DNA of 64,000 nucleotides, from positions 65,047 through 129,046 of the forward strand of contig JAEOSR010000056.1 of the NCBI GenBank assembly GCA_016840285.1, written 5' to 3'. Position numbers and translations under genes: made by a program. Source of the DNA: Candidatus Hodarchaeota archaeon (GTDB lineage: Archaea; Asgardarchaeota; Heimdallarchaeia; Hodarchaeales; Hodarchaeaceae). Shown here one piece after another: positions 18,221 through 27,324 of this stretch (the stretch's first letter is position 1; every line of letters begins with the position of its first letter). Under the pieces are notes generated by a model. It saw nothing but the letters and a program-made list of their open reading frames with translations. It was not told the origin of the DNA and ran no database searches.

Positions 18221-18394
18221 CTGCAAAAGATTAAATCATTTATTTTACAGGTTAATGGGAAGAAAATCGCAACAAAAAAATTTGTTCAGCAATTCATAGG
18301 AAATTCTTTGATAGGGATGGTTGAGAGTCTTCGTCTAAAGGATCCTACTATTACTAAGATTAACCTCGAAATCGAATTTGATGTAGAGGAATAA
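18221..18394 (+). CDS. Small conserved-looking protein (about 55 aa) with a non-ATG/GTG/TTG start
   Basis: The frame from the stop before 18221 to TAA at 18392-18394 reads ...QVNGKKIATKKFVQQF, IGNSLIGMVESLRLKD, ITKINLEIEF. This is a protein-like beta strand, helix, strand pattern. From memory it resembles short archaeal proteins of the form VNGKxIxxxxFVxxxxxNxxxGMVxSLK. No ATG, GTG or TTG lies before that motif. A good ribosome-binding site (AAGGTGA, 18208-18214) stands six bases before CTG at 18221, and ATT at 18230 is another option. It is otherwise the only gene in the 300-base gap between the divergent ABC ATPase and PspC genes, and it runs opposite to both. It could also be a decayed gene that has lost its start codon. 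Confidence 0.5.
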   Translation: MQKIKSFILQVNGKKIATKKFVQQFIGNSLIGMVESLRLKDPTITKINLEIEFDVEE

Positions 18395-18412
18395 CAACAA
18401 AACCAAGAACTC

Positions 18413-18820
18413 TCAATATTTTCCAGTATTTCGTGTTTGGTATTGTCTAGGACTTTGGTGGGGATTTTCTTCCACAATAAGTGCTATTGCGATATACAAA
18501 ATAATTCCTATTCCATAAACAGCCATGATAAAAATAAAGCCAATTCTGACAAGAATAGGATCAATATCAAAATATTCTCCCAATCCGCCACAGACTCCAG
18601 CTAACCAACGATCCTCCCTACTACGATAGAATCTCTTGGGTTGTGTTGATACTTGTGTTTTTTGGTCAGTTGTTGGTCTAGTCTCGGGAGCTTCCCTCGT
18701 ACTCCCTGGTACAGCCCATTTTTTTGAACGGTTTAATTGAGATCCACAATTGTTGCAGAATAGATCGTCTGGATTAACAATTTCACCACATTTATCACAA
18801 AATTTTGTCATGATGATCAT
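18413..18820 (-). CDS. Zinc-ribbon PspC-domain membrane protein
   Basis: This 135-residue protein begins with a CDKC...CNNC zinc ribbon (about residues 8-25) and a Ser/Thr/Gln linker. It then has a complete PspC domain: RFYRSREDRWLAGVCGGLGEYFDIDP with one long hydrophobic helix (LVRIGFIFIMAVYGIGIILYIAIALIV is the helix region, about residues 90-117). PspC proteins sense or relieve membrane stress, and prokaryotic zinc-ribbon fusions are common, but the archaeal role is not established. ATG 18820 is the longest start. The ATG three codons later (MTKFCDKCG) has a TGATC ribosome-site-like sequence just upstream and may be the real one. Confidence 0.88.
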   Translation of the reverse strand: MIIMTKFCDKCGEIVNPDDLFCNNCGSQLNRSKKWAVPGSTREAPETRPTTDQKTQVSTQPKRFYRSREDRWLAGVCGGLGEYFDIDPILVRIGFIFIMAVYGIGIILYIAIALIVEENPHQSPRQYQTRNTGKY

Positions 18821-19007
18821 CTTCTTTCAATAGAGAATTTTCTGAGTCCGACTTATTCTTTGAAGTGATTAATATTTATACATTTACTTCTCGTGAGCTT
18901 TCCCAAGGAATGAAACACCTCCCAAACATAATTTTTAACCAAAAGAAAGAAAATCTCTTAATGATTTATTAAATTCAATTTTTTTAATAAAGGAGTTATT
19001 TCAGCAG

Positions 19008-20453
19008 GTGAAATCTCCAGGTAAGGATGGTCTGGCAATTAGTAGGGAAATTAAATTGTATTTCACTTTTATCACACAACCTAGCCAATTATCAGCAATA
19101 ATTCCGTTAAAAGATCTAATATACAATTCCCAAGATGAAAATCTAAAGCAATTTTGGAAAACCCTCCTCGAAAAGTACCTTGAGTGTTTCCAATTAGTTT
19201 GTCGAGAGAGAGGATCTCTCATAGATGCCTATTACATTGATCTTGAGACTCCGGTGCTATTTCAACCTGTTTTAAAAGACTCTATCTCCTTAAAAATTGC
19301 TCAGAAATTTTCATTAATGGTAAAAACCATCAAATCAAATTTAATGAACTGGTATAACCAAGAAATTGAAAGTTATTTTATTTGGATAAAAGAAGATACG
19401 AATCAAGATGGAGTTTCCTATTACACGTATAAGCTAGAAGATCAAGATATTAGGCCTTTAAAAAGGTCTAGAAGTTCAAGATCTAAAAATATCAATCAAA
19501 AAGAATTGGAAAATTTTCTGACCGATAAAAGCGTTTCAATAAAAGCTGGATTAGAAGAAAAAGAAACAGGTCTCAAAAAGGGTAAGAAAAGGTTTCCAGT
19601 TGGACAAAGAAATCCAAAAAATCGGTTAAATCTATTGACTGGAAGGGAATGGATAAAGTTTACAAAAACGTGGTTTATTCACCGTCCTCCATCACGAAAG
19701 AACGAGGAATTATTACATCCTGCAAAATTCCCTGAAACAATGATTAGGCAATTTATTACTTTTTTTACAAAACCAGGCGATTTGGTGTTTGATCCATTTC
19801 TTGGGACTGGTAGTAGTCTTGTTGCTGCTAAACAGAGTAATAGAAATGGTGTAGGAGTTGAACTTTCCCCAGAGTACGCTGAAATTAGCGAGAACCGTTT
19901 GGGTAAAATAAACTTTCCAGCTTACCCTCCTTTATACCAAACTGATGAACCAAGTTCTTGGCGCGTAATCTGTGGGGATTCACGGGATCTTATGAACTAC
20001 TGGGAAGACCTCAACCTATCAACTATTGATTTTTGCATTACAAGTCCGCCATATTGGAGTCAGCTTGAGCGTAATACAATTCGGCAAAAAAAACGAAAAG
20101 AAATGGGATTAGATACGAAATATAGTAATAAAGACCCAAAAGACCTCGGTAACCTTAAAGACTATGAAAAATTTATTAGTGAACAACAAAAGATTTTTGG
20201 TAACGTTTACAAGCTTTTACGACCAAAGGGTTACATGGTTATCATCACAAATAATGTATTTGCAAATGGAAGAGTCTATCCACTAGCTTATGACACAGTA
20301 CTTAGTTTAATCCAAGATGAAGAACATTCATGGATCTTAAAGGATGAGAAGATCTGGTTACAAGATGATAAGTCTTTAGTTGCGTTGGGAGTCAATTATG
20401 CTTGGGTTGGGAACAGGTGTCATCAGTATTGTTTTATTTTACGTAAAGAATAG
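19008..20453 (+). CDS. Orphan DNA methyltransferase (N4-cytosine/N6-adenine class)
   Basis: The protein has 481 residues. The C-terminal part is a SAM-dependent DNA methylase. HPAKFPE (motif X-like) precedes DPFLGTGSS (motif I, about residues 262-270) and GVELSPEYAE. Catalytic motif IV TSPPYW follows at about 345-350. The SPPYW form is usual for N4-cytosine enzymes, though some N6-adenine enzymes share it. The first 200 residues are not a domain I recognise and could be a recognition or partner module. No restriction nuclease lies next to it, so it may be a regulatory or protective orphan. The GTG start has AGGAG twelve bases upstream, a rather long spacing. Confidence 0.9.
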   Translation: MKSPGKDGLAISREIKLYFTFITQPSQLSAIIPLKDLIYNSQDENLKQFWKTLLEKYLECFQLVCRERGSLIDAYYIDLETPVLFQPVLKDSISLKIAQKFSLMVKTIKSNLMNWYNQEIESYFIWIKEDTNQDGVSYYTYKLEDQDIRPLKRSRSSRSKNINQKELENFLTDKSVSIKAGLEEKETGLKKGKKRFPVGQRNPKNRLNLLTGREWIKFTKTWFIHRPPSRKNEELLHPAKFPETMIRQFITFFTKPGDLVFDPFLGTGSSLVAAKQSNRNGVGVELSPEYAEISENRLGKINFPAYPPLYQTDEPSSWRVICGDSRDLMNYWEDLNLSTIDFCITSPPYWSQLERNTIRQKKRKEMGLDTKYSNKDPKDLGNLKDYEKFISEQQKIFGNVYKLLRPKGYMVIITNNVFANGRVYPLAYDTVLSLIQDEEHSWILKDEKIWLQDDKSLVALGVNYAWVGNRCHQYCFILRKE

Positions 20454-20694
20454 ACTTTCTTTGATTCTGAAAATGATTGAATTTCATTATCAGAAACTCT
20501 TCACTACAGAATCCATGAAAAATTAATCAGGGAGTACGGATGAAATGGAATAAGGGAAGGAATATAATAAGCCCTCTATTATATGTAGATATGATGTAAT
20601 ATTTTATGAGATTTCTCTCATATGTTCATTGAACTTGAATTCTAATTTAAGGCTAAATCATTCACAAATATACACAATATAACCATAAATGAGC

Positions 20695-20702
20695 GAGGAA
20701 GG
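20695..20702 (+). promoter_or_regulatory. Ribosome-binding site that fixes the start of protein A1
   Basis: GAGGAAGG lies four bases before ATG 20707. This supports 20707 over the in-frame ATG at 20689. The choice also makes the N-terminus (MTIFEDA) align exactly with the second copy (start codon then SVFDDA). Confidence 0.6.
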
Positions 20703-20706
20703 CTCT

Positions 20707-22404
20707 ATGACGATTTTTGAAGATGCTGAAGCAGAGTGGAAGGTTCTACTGGCTAACCACTCATGGCCCTCCCCAGTATTTGGCGAAACTTACTATTTAC
20801 GTTATCCAATCGATGTTGGTACTAAAGAAGCGGTAAGTTATCGTCAAAGTATATTCAAAGGTGACGACTCACAACATGCTTGGGACGCTAGTGCTGTTAA
20901 ACAGAAGATCATTGCACGCTTGATTGAATCACATGAGCGAAAAATTCGAAAGTGGTATGGAGAATTATCATACTTTGCAGATAGTATTAAATTTCTTCTT
21001 CCCCTTCCTGAAGTAGAGCTCGATTTTATATTAAGAACCTCTTTACTTACAAAAGAAACACAGCCATATCTTGAAGCACGAAATAATTTACTTAAGAATT
21101 TAGACCCTGATTTGACTGAAAAACCTATCATAATTTTTGAGGAAGAATACGAAGGTCCAGAAGATCGTGCAATAAAATTTGGAAAATGTCAAATCGAGCT
21201 TTTTGGCCTCTTCAATATAATAAAGGATCGATTATTCATCCTAACCGATACTGAAATTTTGGAGATTTTGGATCTTTTACTAGATGTTAACAGTACAGAC
21301 AAGTTTCTAGTAAAACGATTTGTTAAACCAAACCTAGAGAATACAAAACCGTTTATTGGTCAAGGAAATCGCGAAATCACACTTCCATCAAACTTTCTTT
21401 TAAAACATATTGGAGGGGGTGATGAGGAGTTCTACAAGAGACGAGTTTTTCAGTTATGGTTGAAAAATTTATTAGATTTTGACAAAAAGGCTAGTGATTA
21501 CATTCTGGAAACAAAAGGTGATTTATTTTCCGAATTTGACGATGTAGAAGTTATAAAAAGGGTCTTACTTCAAGCTATTAAGCTCCACAAGTTGATCTCA
21601 GTTAAAGAACGATTCCTAAGTTTATTAAAGAACGATTATGCAAGAAGAAAAGATTTTTCAGGATACAAAAGTGAATTAATTCATCTTCTGCAGTCTCGGG
21701 AGGAATTCTTTTCAGGTATAGAAAGCGATTCACCTTTCAGTGCACTGATTGATCATCCACAATACACCCCTAGATATATTTGTCATGAATTAGGAGTTAC
21801 CATGATTGAATCAGTATTATCTTATCTCAGTCAACAGATCCCCGAACCCGAAGGAGTCGGGGGGAAGATTCAATCCCGTATGCTTCTAAATAAAAGGATC
21901 AGTAGCATGAAAAAATATGTTATAACTGATGAAATAAGAAATGCAATTTTAAAATCAGTTTCCAATGCTTATGAAACACTCAGAACAGAAAATCAAGAGG
22001 CAAAATTTGCTGACATCATTAGAGAACCATATAATCGTTTGATGCCAAGAGGGGAGCAATATTTCCAGGAAATGGAAGCTGAAGTACGAATCATGTTACA
22101 AGAATCTGAAGATCGAGACTTACGGAAGGAATTAGCTGCCACAACGGATACTCCCCAATCTCTTGCCAGACAATATGGGAAGAAAGCAATGGGGATACTA
22201 GAAGAAGAGATAAACCTCGAGGAATTATATTCAATGATCTTATCGTTGAAGTACACAGAATTAATGTTTTCAGGTGAAACTTTAACTTCATTGAAGAGAC
22301 AAGGTATCACTCAATCATTAATTGATGATTTAATTTCTCCACAATTCGATTTTATTCAGTTGATAAGGGAAGAAAGTGAATTAAAACGGCAAATGGAGAA
22401 ATGA
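20707..22404 (+). CDS. Unknown protein A1 of the duplicated GTPase operon (copy 1)
   Basis: This 565-residue protein is predicted soluble and mainly helical, with no signal peptide or membrane span. I recognise no family. It is homologous to the protein starting at 25627. By eye about 60% of the first 110 residues are identical, including VFGETY, KGDDS.HAWDA, ELDFILRTSL and, later, IPEPEGVGG and RKELA. These blocks presumably mark a shared fold and partner surface. A slightly longer start (ATG 20689) exists. I chose 20707 from the ribosome site and the alignment with copy 2 (564 residues). Protein B1 begins three bases after its stop, and a G protein follows, so it is probably a regulator, effector or scaffold of that GTPase (inference from context only). 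Confidence 0.85.
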   Translation: MTIFEDAEAEWKVLLANHSWPSPVFGETYYLRYPIDVGTKEAVSYRQSIFKGDDSQHAWDASAVKQKIIARLIESHERKIRKWYGELSYFADSIKFLLPLPEVELDFILRTSLLTKETQPYLEARNNLLKNLDPDLTEKPIIIFEEEYEGPEDRAIKFGKCQIELFGLFNIIKDRLFILTDTEILEILDLLLDVNSTDKFLVKRFVKPNLENTKPFIGQGNREITLPSNFLLKHIGGGDEEFYKRRVFQLWLKNLLDFDKKASDYILETKGDLFSEFDDVEVIKRVLLQAIKLHKLISVKERFLSLLKNDYARRKDFSGYKSELIHLLQSREEFFSGIESDSPFSALIDHPQYTPRYICHELGVTMIESVLSYLSQQIPEPEGVGGKIQSRMLLNKRISSMKKYVITDEIRNAILKSVSNAYETLRTENQEAKFADIIREPYNRLMPRGEQYFQEMEAEVRIMLQESEDRDLRKELAATTDTPQSLARQYGKKAMGILEEEINLEELYSMILSLKYTELMFSGETLTSLKRQGITQSLIDDLISPQFDFIQLIREESELKRQMEK

Positions 22405-22407
22405 ACG

Positions 22408-24330
22408 ATGCCAATAAAACTTGAAAATATGGAAAGTCAATTAGAAGAAGAGTTGGGGAAATTTGGTTTAGAATATCTATTCCCTCAATTAGATATTGTT
22501 CGTTCTGCACGAAATTTGCCATCAATTCTTGAAGATCAGAGACTCAGTGCTCAAAAGTTTTTCGAATCATTTCAAATGATTCAAAAGTGGTTAGCACCAG
22601 TTGTAGTGCCAATTACTGACCAGTTGACAGACGTTGAAAATCGTTTACAGGAACTACAATACCAAATGAAGTATCATCTTCAAGAAGAGGGTGTTGTATT
22701 TTGGAATGATGTGTTAGAGAGTTCTAGCCCTACAATTAAGTCCCTGTATCCAGAAATCATCAATCTTAGAGAATATATCATTAGACAAAGAGAAAATTAC
22801 TTACAGACTGCTCATAGAGATACCTTACCTGAGTTGTTAGGATTAATACTCTGGGCATATACTGAGCTTTATGATCTAAAGAGTGCAGTTAATGAAGTCA
22901 GACAAAGATATTTTGGCCCTAATTACCAGTACAGGAAAAATAATGTATTTACTGATGCATTAATACTCAATTTAATATGTGATGATGTTTTACGACAACG
23001 TAAGGGTTCCTCAACTGTTAGTGGACAGATAGAGCAACTGGTCGAAGGAACACTTACATTTGATAGAATATATGAACAGTTAGAGTGGGCAAAATTCAAA
23101 CGCAGTCCTGATGATGGTGCCTTTAAAGAAAGGCAAATTAGGACAATTGTAAAAGCATTATTGCCTAAGATGTCTTCTTCTGAAGCATTTCGAGGGATTA
23201 ATACATTCTATGATCCATCAAGAGATAGTTATCCTATAAGACGTTTTCTGGAATGGTTATCTTCAGCACTCAGACTGAAAGGGCTGAAAAGAGATGAAAT
23301 TAGAGAAGTTACTACTGGTATTGAAAAAACCTCCCTGATTGGGCTCTCATTTATGGATAAACACAGAAAGCAAGAAATTCTAGGAAATATTACTCCTGAA
23401 CTTGCAGAAACTTTTGATCGGATACTTGTCCCATTTCATGAGTTAAAACAAGATAATGCATTTATTCAGAGTGCTCAGTTTGAGATTGAGAATGTCTTAG
23501 ATTTACCTAGTCAGGCATGGATATACGATTATACTGGAGTAGAAACAGAAATTCTTCGATCTACGCTATTGTTGATTTCAGATCGCCAACCAAAGTTCGA
23601 TGTCCTTGAAGCATGCCAACGATTAGCAAACATCATCTTATCGGGCAGGGTTGATCGTAATGATTTCAAGCGGGGAAATTATACAGTAACGAATCAATTA
23701 CCTCCCCGAATCTGGGATTCAATTGGAAATCAATTATTAGCTCTCCTTGAAGAAGCATTAGTGAGGGAAGAAACTCTAACTGTCCAGATAATTAAGAATA
23801 TTTTTCAGGATGAAGATCGCTCAAGTTTAGTAACGTCAAAGAAATTTATTCCTGTCTTTCTAACCCAAACTGATTTTAAATATGACCGAAAACGAGGACA
23901 TCAACCCCAAACCATGACTGTTTGGGCAAGGGAGGATTTTAAGTTCCAATATCGATTTACCCAAGTAGCAGGGTACCCTTGGTATTTCATGGTGAACTCT
24001 TTGTTGGAATCACTTGTTGTTAACGCTTTAGAAATCCCTAGTTTTAAAATCATCCAAATCCATGAAAATGTCAAAATCCGACAAACAGTATATACGATTG
24101 ATGATGAAACATACATTGTATACTACGGGGCACATGGAGATTGTATCTCAGCATTAGCCTTTAAAGAGACTGATTTAACCAATGAGGAAGGATTTGATCC
24201 TGTAGAAGTAATTTTTAGGCCTCACAAATTTCTTGGATTGGGTCCTGAGAAAAATAATCTTAAACTTCTTCTTGAGAACGCTCGTGCCACAGATCCAAAG
24301 GATTTAATGACAATAATTGCAGGTATTTAA
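22408..24330 (+). CDS. Unknown protein B1 of the duplicated GTPase operon (copy 1)
   Basis: This 640-residue soluble protein is middle gene of the operon. The N-terminal third is helical with a coiled-coil-like stretch (ITDQLTDVENRLQELQYQMK). The conserved middle has IGLSFMDKHR, HELKQ.NAFIQSAQFEIENV and LLLISD.QPKFDVLEACQRLAN. The C-terminal 150 residues look like mixed alpha/beta (KIRQTVYTIDDETYIVYYG, DPVEVIFRPHKFL) and end in RATDPKDL.TIIAG. All these blocks recur in B2 (27325-29256). No known domain is recognised. B1 and A1 do not look alike. Three bases separate it from A1, and the G protein gene follows 19 bases after its stop. Confidence 0.85.
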   Translation: MPIKLENMESQLEEELGKFGLEYLFPQLDIVRSARNLPSILEDQRLSAQKFFESFQMIQKWLAPVVVPITDQLTDVENRLQELQYQMKYHLQEEGVVFWNDVLESSSPTIKSLYPEIINLREYIIRQRENYLQTAHRDTLPELLGLILWAYTELYDLKSAVNEVRQRYFGPNYQYRKNNVFTDALILNLICDDVLRQRKGSSTVSGQIEQLVEGTLTFDRIYEQLEWAKFKRSPDDGAFKERQIRTIVKALLPKMSSSEAFRGINTFYDPSRDSYPIRRFLEWLSSALRLKGLKRDEIREVTTGIEKTSLIGLSFMDKHRKQEILGNITPELAETFDRILVPFHELKQDNAFIQSAQFEIENVLDLPSQAWIYDYTGVETEILRSTLLLISDRQPKFDVLEACQRLANIILSGRVDRNDFKRGNYTVTNQLPPRIWDSIGNQLLALLEEALVREETLTVQIIKNIFQDEDRSSLVTSKKFIPVFLTQTDFKYDRKRGHQPQTMTVWAREDFKFQYRFTQVAGYPWYFMVNSLLESLVVNALEIPSFKIIQIHENVKIRQTVYTIDDETYIVYYGAHGDCISALAFKETDLTNEEGFDPVEVIFRPHKFLGLGPEKNNLKLLLENARATDPKDLMTIIAGI

Positions 24331-24336
24331 ACAAGC

Positions 24337-24342
24337 TGAGGA
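24337..24342 (+). promoter_or_regulatory. Ribosome-binding site for the G protein of copy 1
   Basis: TGAGGA stands seven bases before ATG 24350. The alternative TTG at 24317 overlaps the end of the B1 gene, has no such site and would add eleven residues that the second copy lacks. Confidence 0.55.
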
Positions 24343-24349
24343 AATTCCG

Positions 24350-25453
24350 ATGTATAATCCAGATGTTAAATCAGAAGAGATAAATGCTGGTAGAATTTTG
24401 GTCGTGGGTACCCAAGGTGGAGGTAAAACCGCTATTGTGACAAAATTAGCTGCTCGAACAGATAGGAAGTTAGAATATACAGAAGAATTTGGAGGGACAA
24501 TAGAAACCGAGTACCTAAAAGTATCTTTTGACGACGGGAAATTTTTCAGTCTTTTACTGCCTATAGGTGGTCAGGAGAAATGGTCAAAATTGCGAACAAG
24601 CTTTGGTTCAACAGCTGAAGCTATGGTAACAATTTTAGACTCTTGTACTAAGGGCTTTTGGATAAATTCTCTTCAGCAAGCGATTATGATCTCTACTGTT
24701 CTTCCGTATAATAATTACCCAATCTCTTTTGTTGTTACCAAACGAGACTTAAATGAAACATTGACAAATAAAGCACATCACGTTGGTGAGGTAATAGTCG
24801 ACGGGATAGAAAAAGCTAAACAAAATGGCGTGAAATACTACAGTCGTGGTTTTAAAATAACTGAGAGAAGTTTTGATCTTGAATCAAGTAATGTTTCCTT
24901 CACTCAGCTTGAACAAATCATTGTAAACAGTTTAGAAGAAGAATTCTTTTCAGGACTTGTTCCTGGAGATGCTAAAAAAGGCCGCTTTTTGTTAGAAGGA
25001 TTTACTCTCGTAAATTGCCGAATTTTTAGTCGTGCGCTTACATTAGCGTTAAGTGATCCCGCTGGTGATCCGATGGCGATACTTGCATTATTGAATGATA
25101 TGCGTCCAACAATGCTAGAATTGGATAGTAATTGGACCAACCTTCTAAAGAAATATCCTGCAGCAGGAGTTGAACCCACTATTCCAGACACTATTACAGC
25201 AGAGGATGTTAAATCAGTAATACTCGATAAATTGCTAGCAAATCCTGATGACATTAGGAATTTCGAGAAAGAGATTCTTAAAAAGGCGGAATTGACTGGA
25301 TGGCGAAACACAGGGTGGGAACACATATCAATATTTGAAGAAGAAGGATTAGATAGAGCAGCAAATCTTGTAAAACATATTATGGTATCAATAAAAGACA
25401 ATGAGCCTGCTCCTAAATTTACCCTCTTTGATCCCGTTGAGGAACTATTCTAG
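24350..25453 (+). CDS. Arf-like small GTPase-domain protein with C-terminal extension (copy 1)
   Basis: The 367-residue chain starts with a G domain: P-loop GTQGGGKT (residues 20-27), a G2-like GGTIETEY, G3 region PIGGQEKW and G4 TKRD (130-133). The GGQEKWxKLR...FGSTAEA...ILDS order strongly resembles Arf-family proteins (VGGQDK...). However, the Asp that starts the DxxG motif is replaced by Pro, so metal and nucleotide handling may differ. About 190 further helical residues follow, ending in LFDPVEELF, which is also kept in copy 2 (LFDPIEDLF). There is no N-terminal Gly for myristoylation and no C-terminal Cys. It probably binds GTP and switches the A and B proteins encoded upstream (inference). 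Confidence 0.85.
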   Translation: MYNPDVKSEEINAGRILVVGTQGGGKTAIVTKLAARTDRKLEYTEEFGGTIETEYLKVSFDDGKFFSLLLPIGGQEKWSKLRTSFGSTAEAMVTILDSCTKGFWINSLQQAIMISTVLPYNNYPISFVVTKRDLNETLTNKAHHVGEVIVDGIEKAKQNGVKYYSRGFKITERSFDLESSNVSFTQLEQIIVNSLEEEFFSGLVPGDAKKGRFLLEGFTLVNCRIFSRALTLALSDPAGDPMAILALLNDMRPTMLELDSNWTNLLKKYPAAGVEPTIPDTITAEDVKSVILDKLLANPDDIRNFEKEILKKAELTGWRNTGWEHISIFEEEGLDRAANLVKHIMVSIKDNEPAPKFTLFDPVEELF

Positions 25454-25582
25454 TAATTTGAAAAGGGTGAACTAGAATTTTAAACTCCAATTCCTCGTAG
25501 TTGTAATTGCGAAAATTTTTGCTTGATTGTATAATTTCAAAGTGGAGAATATTTCAAATAATTGCTGATGCAAATGCAAATC

Positions 25583-25592
25583 TTTTAAATAA
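25583..25592 (+). promoter_or_regulatory. TATA-box-like promoter for the second GTPase operon
   Basis: TTTTAAATAA lies in the 173-base gap between the two operon copies. It would place transcription start near 25615 and leave a short leader with GAGGT before the GTG at 25627. This suggests copy 2 has its own promoter and is not only read through from copy 1. Confidence 0.4.
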
Positions 25593-25626
25593 TTTAATAG
25601 CATTAGTTAAATGATGAGGTCTATAA

Positions 25627-27321
25627 GTGTCAGTATTTGACGATGCAAGAACAGATTGGAGACGGATTTCAGCAAAAAATAAGTGGGCTTCTTCAGTTTT
25701 TGGTGAAACATATTTTATTAGATACCCTCTTGAAGCAGGCACAGCAGAAGCTATTACTTATAAAGCTTCGATTTATAAAGGCGATGATTCGGTCCATGCT
25801 TGGGATGCGAGGGGAGTACGCCAAAAAATTATCCAAAGAATTATTGAAACCCAAGAAAGGACGATCAGACCGTGGTATGGAGAAATATCCTTCTTTGCTG
25901 ACCAAACAAAGTTACTCCCTCCACTTCCCGAGTCTGAACTAGATTTCATTCTCCGTACATCTCTACAATCGGAAGATGAAGCTTTCACTCTTTTTAAGGC
26001 TGCAAGAGAAGAACTACTAAAATATCTTGATCCTGAAATTGATGAGGATAAGGAGGAACGCCGATTATTCATACATACATCTAGTCCTGAAGTAATAGCC
26101 AAGAGATTTTCGCATGTTCAAATAGAGCTTTATGGATTATTAAACGTTATAAAGACTAAGATGTTCGTCTTATCCGATGATGAGATTAAAGAAATCATAG
26201 ATGTATTACTTGATATTGAACAATCTGACAAATTCCTGGTTAAAAGATTTATTGAGCCTAATATGAGGGAGGAGGACATGCGGCCTTTCATTGGTAAGGA
26301 TAATCCTGAGGTTAAACTAAAATTAAATTTTCCTCTTAAATTTGTGGCTGGGGGAGATTCAGAGTATTATAAATTCCGTGTATTCCAACTTTGGCTACGT
26401 AATCTATTAGATTATGATAAACAGGCCTCTGCTCACATTGAGAATCTGAAGAGCGATCTTTTCAAAGATTTCTTGGATGAGGAAGCTATTAAGAGAACCT
26501 TATTCCAAGCAATTAAGCTTTATATATGGGAGTCACATAAAGAACGTCTTTCTGCAACTTTAAAGACTGATTATGCCTCTAAATTAGATTTTAAAGGATT
26601 TACTAGTGAAGTGATTCATCTAATAAATTCAAGAAATGATCTTTTTTCAGAGCTCACGGATGAAAGTGTATTATTACCAATAGCTTTATCAAATTATGAT
26701 TCTACGAAAGTTTGTCATGATCTTGGTCTAGAAATGATGGAATCAGTCTTAGACTATTTATCAAATCAGATTCCAGAACCAGAGGGTGTCGGTGGTAGAA
26801 TACAATCACGTCTTATTAAGAATAAACGAATAAACAATATGAAGAAGTATGTTTTAACAGAAGAGATCAGAGATGAGGTACTTCAAACTGTTTCGATAAT
26901 GCATGAAAACATTGGGACAGATAAAGAGAACCTAGTAGAAGATGCGATACGAGAACCACACAAGCGGCTTGTACCTCGGGGTGAATATTATTTCGAGGAA
27001 ATGAAAACTGAAGTAGAAACCGCAATGCGCGAAATGGGCGATCAGGATTTGAGGAAGGAGTTAGCAGCAAGTACTGATGATCCTCAAACTCTCGTGAAAC
27101 AATATGGGACTCAAGCTGTTGGGATTCTTGGAAGAGATGCAGAGATCATTAACCTCTATTCTACTATTTTAGGTTTAAAAAGTGCTGAAATTATATTCTC
27201 TGGTTCCACCACGTTAACACCAATGAAAAGACAGAAAGTGACTCTTTCAATTATTGATGATGTAATACATCCTCAATTTGATTTTTTAGGGTTAATCAAG
27301 AAGGAAAGTCAGGAGGATTGA
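25627..27321 (+). CDS. Unknown protein A2 of the duplicated GTPase operon (copy 2)
   Basis: This 564-residue paralogue of A1 is colinear with it over the whole length. Shared blocks include VFGETY, SIYKGDDS, HAWDA, WYGE, ELDFILRTSL, DKFLVKRF, CHDLGLEMMESVLDYLS, IPEPEGVGG and DLRKELAA. The main difference is a short acidic insertion near residues 140-155 (EIDEDKEERR). It is soluble with no recognised domain. The GTG start is supported by GAGGT six bases upstream and by alignment to A1. Three bases separate it from B2. Divergence between A1 and A2 is high enough to show that this is not a recent or assembly-made duplication. Confidence 0.87.
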   Translation: MSVFDDARTDWRRISAKNKWASSVFGETYFIRYPLEAGTAEAITYKASIYKGDDSVHAWDARGVRQKIIQRIIETQERTIRPWYGEISFFADQTKLLPPLPESELDFILRTSLQSEDEAFTLFKAAREELLKYLDPEIDEDKEERRLFIHTSSPEVIAKRFSHVQIELYGLLNVIKTKMFVLSDDEIKEIIDVLLDIEQSDKFLVKRFIEPNMREEDMRPFIGKDNPEVKLKLNFPLKFVAGGDSEYYKFRVFQLWLRNLLDYDKQASAHIENLKSDLFKDFLDEEAIKRTLFQAIKLYIWESHKERLSATLKTDYASKLDFKGFTSEVIHLINSRNDLFSELTDESVLLPIALSNYDSTKVCHDLGLEMMESVLDYLSNQIPEPEGVGGRIQSRLIKNKRINNMKKYVLTEEIRDEVLQTVSIMHENIGTDKENLVEDAIREPHKRLVPRGEYYFEEMKTEVETAMREMGDQDLRKELAASTDDPQTLVKQYGTQAVGILGRDAEIINLYSTILGLKSAEIIFSGSTTLTPMKRQKVTLSIIDDVIHPQFDFLGLIKKESQED

Positions 27322-27324
27322 ACA

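Noticed and set aside
24317..24349. TTG start that lengthens the first G protein by eleven residues
   Set aside because: It overlaps the end of the B1 frame, lacks a ribosome site, and the second copy has no equivalent extension.
25637..25942. A 101-codon frame overlapping the start of protein A2
   Set aside because: It is an alternative frame of the A2 gene, which is supported over this stretch by close similarity to A1.
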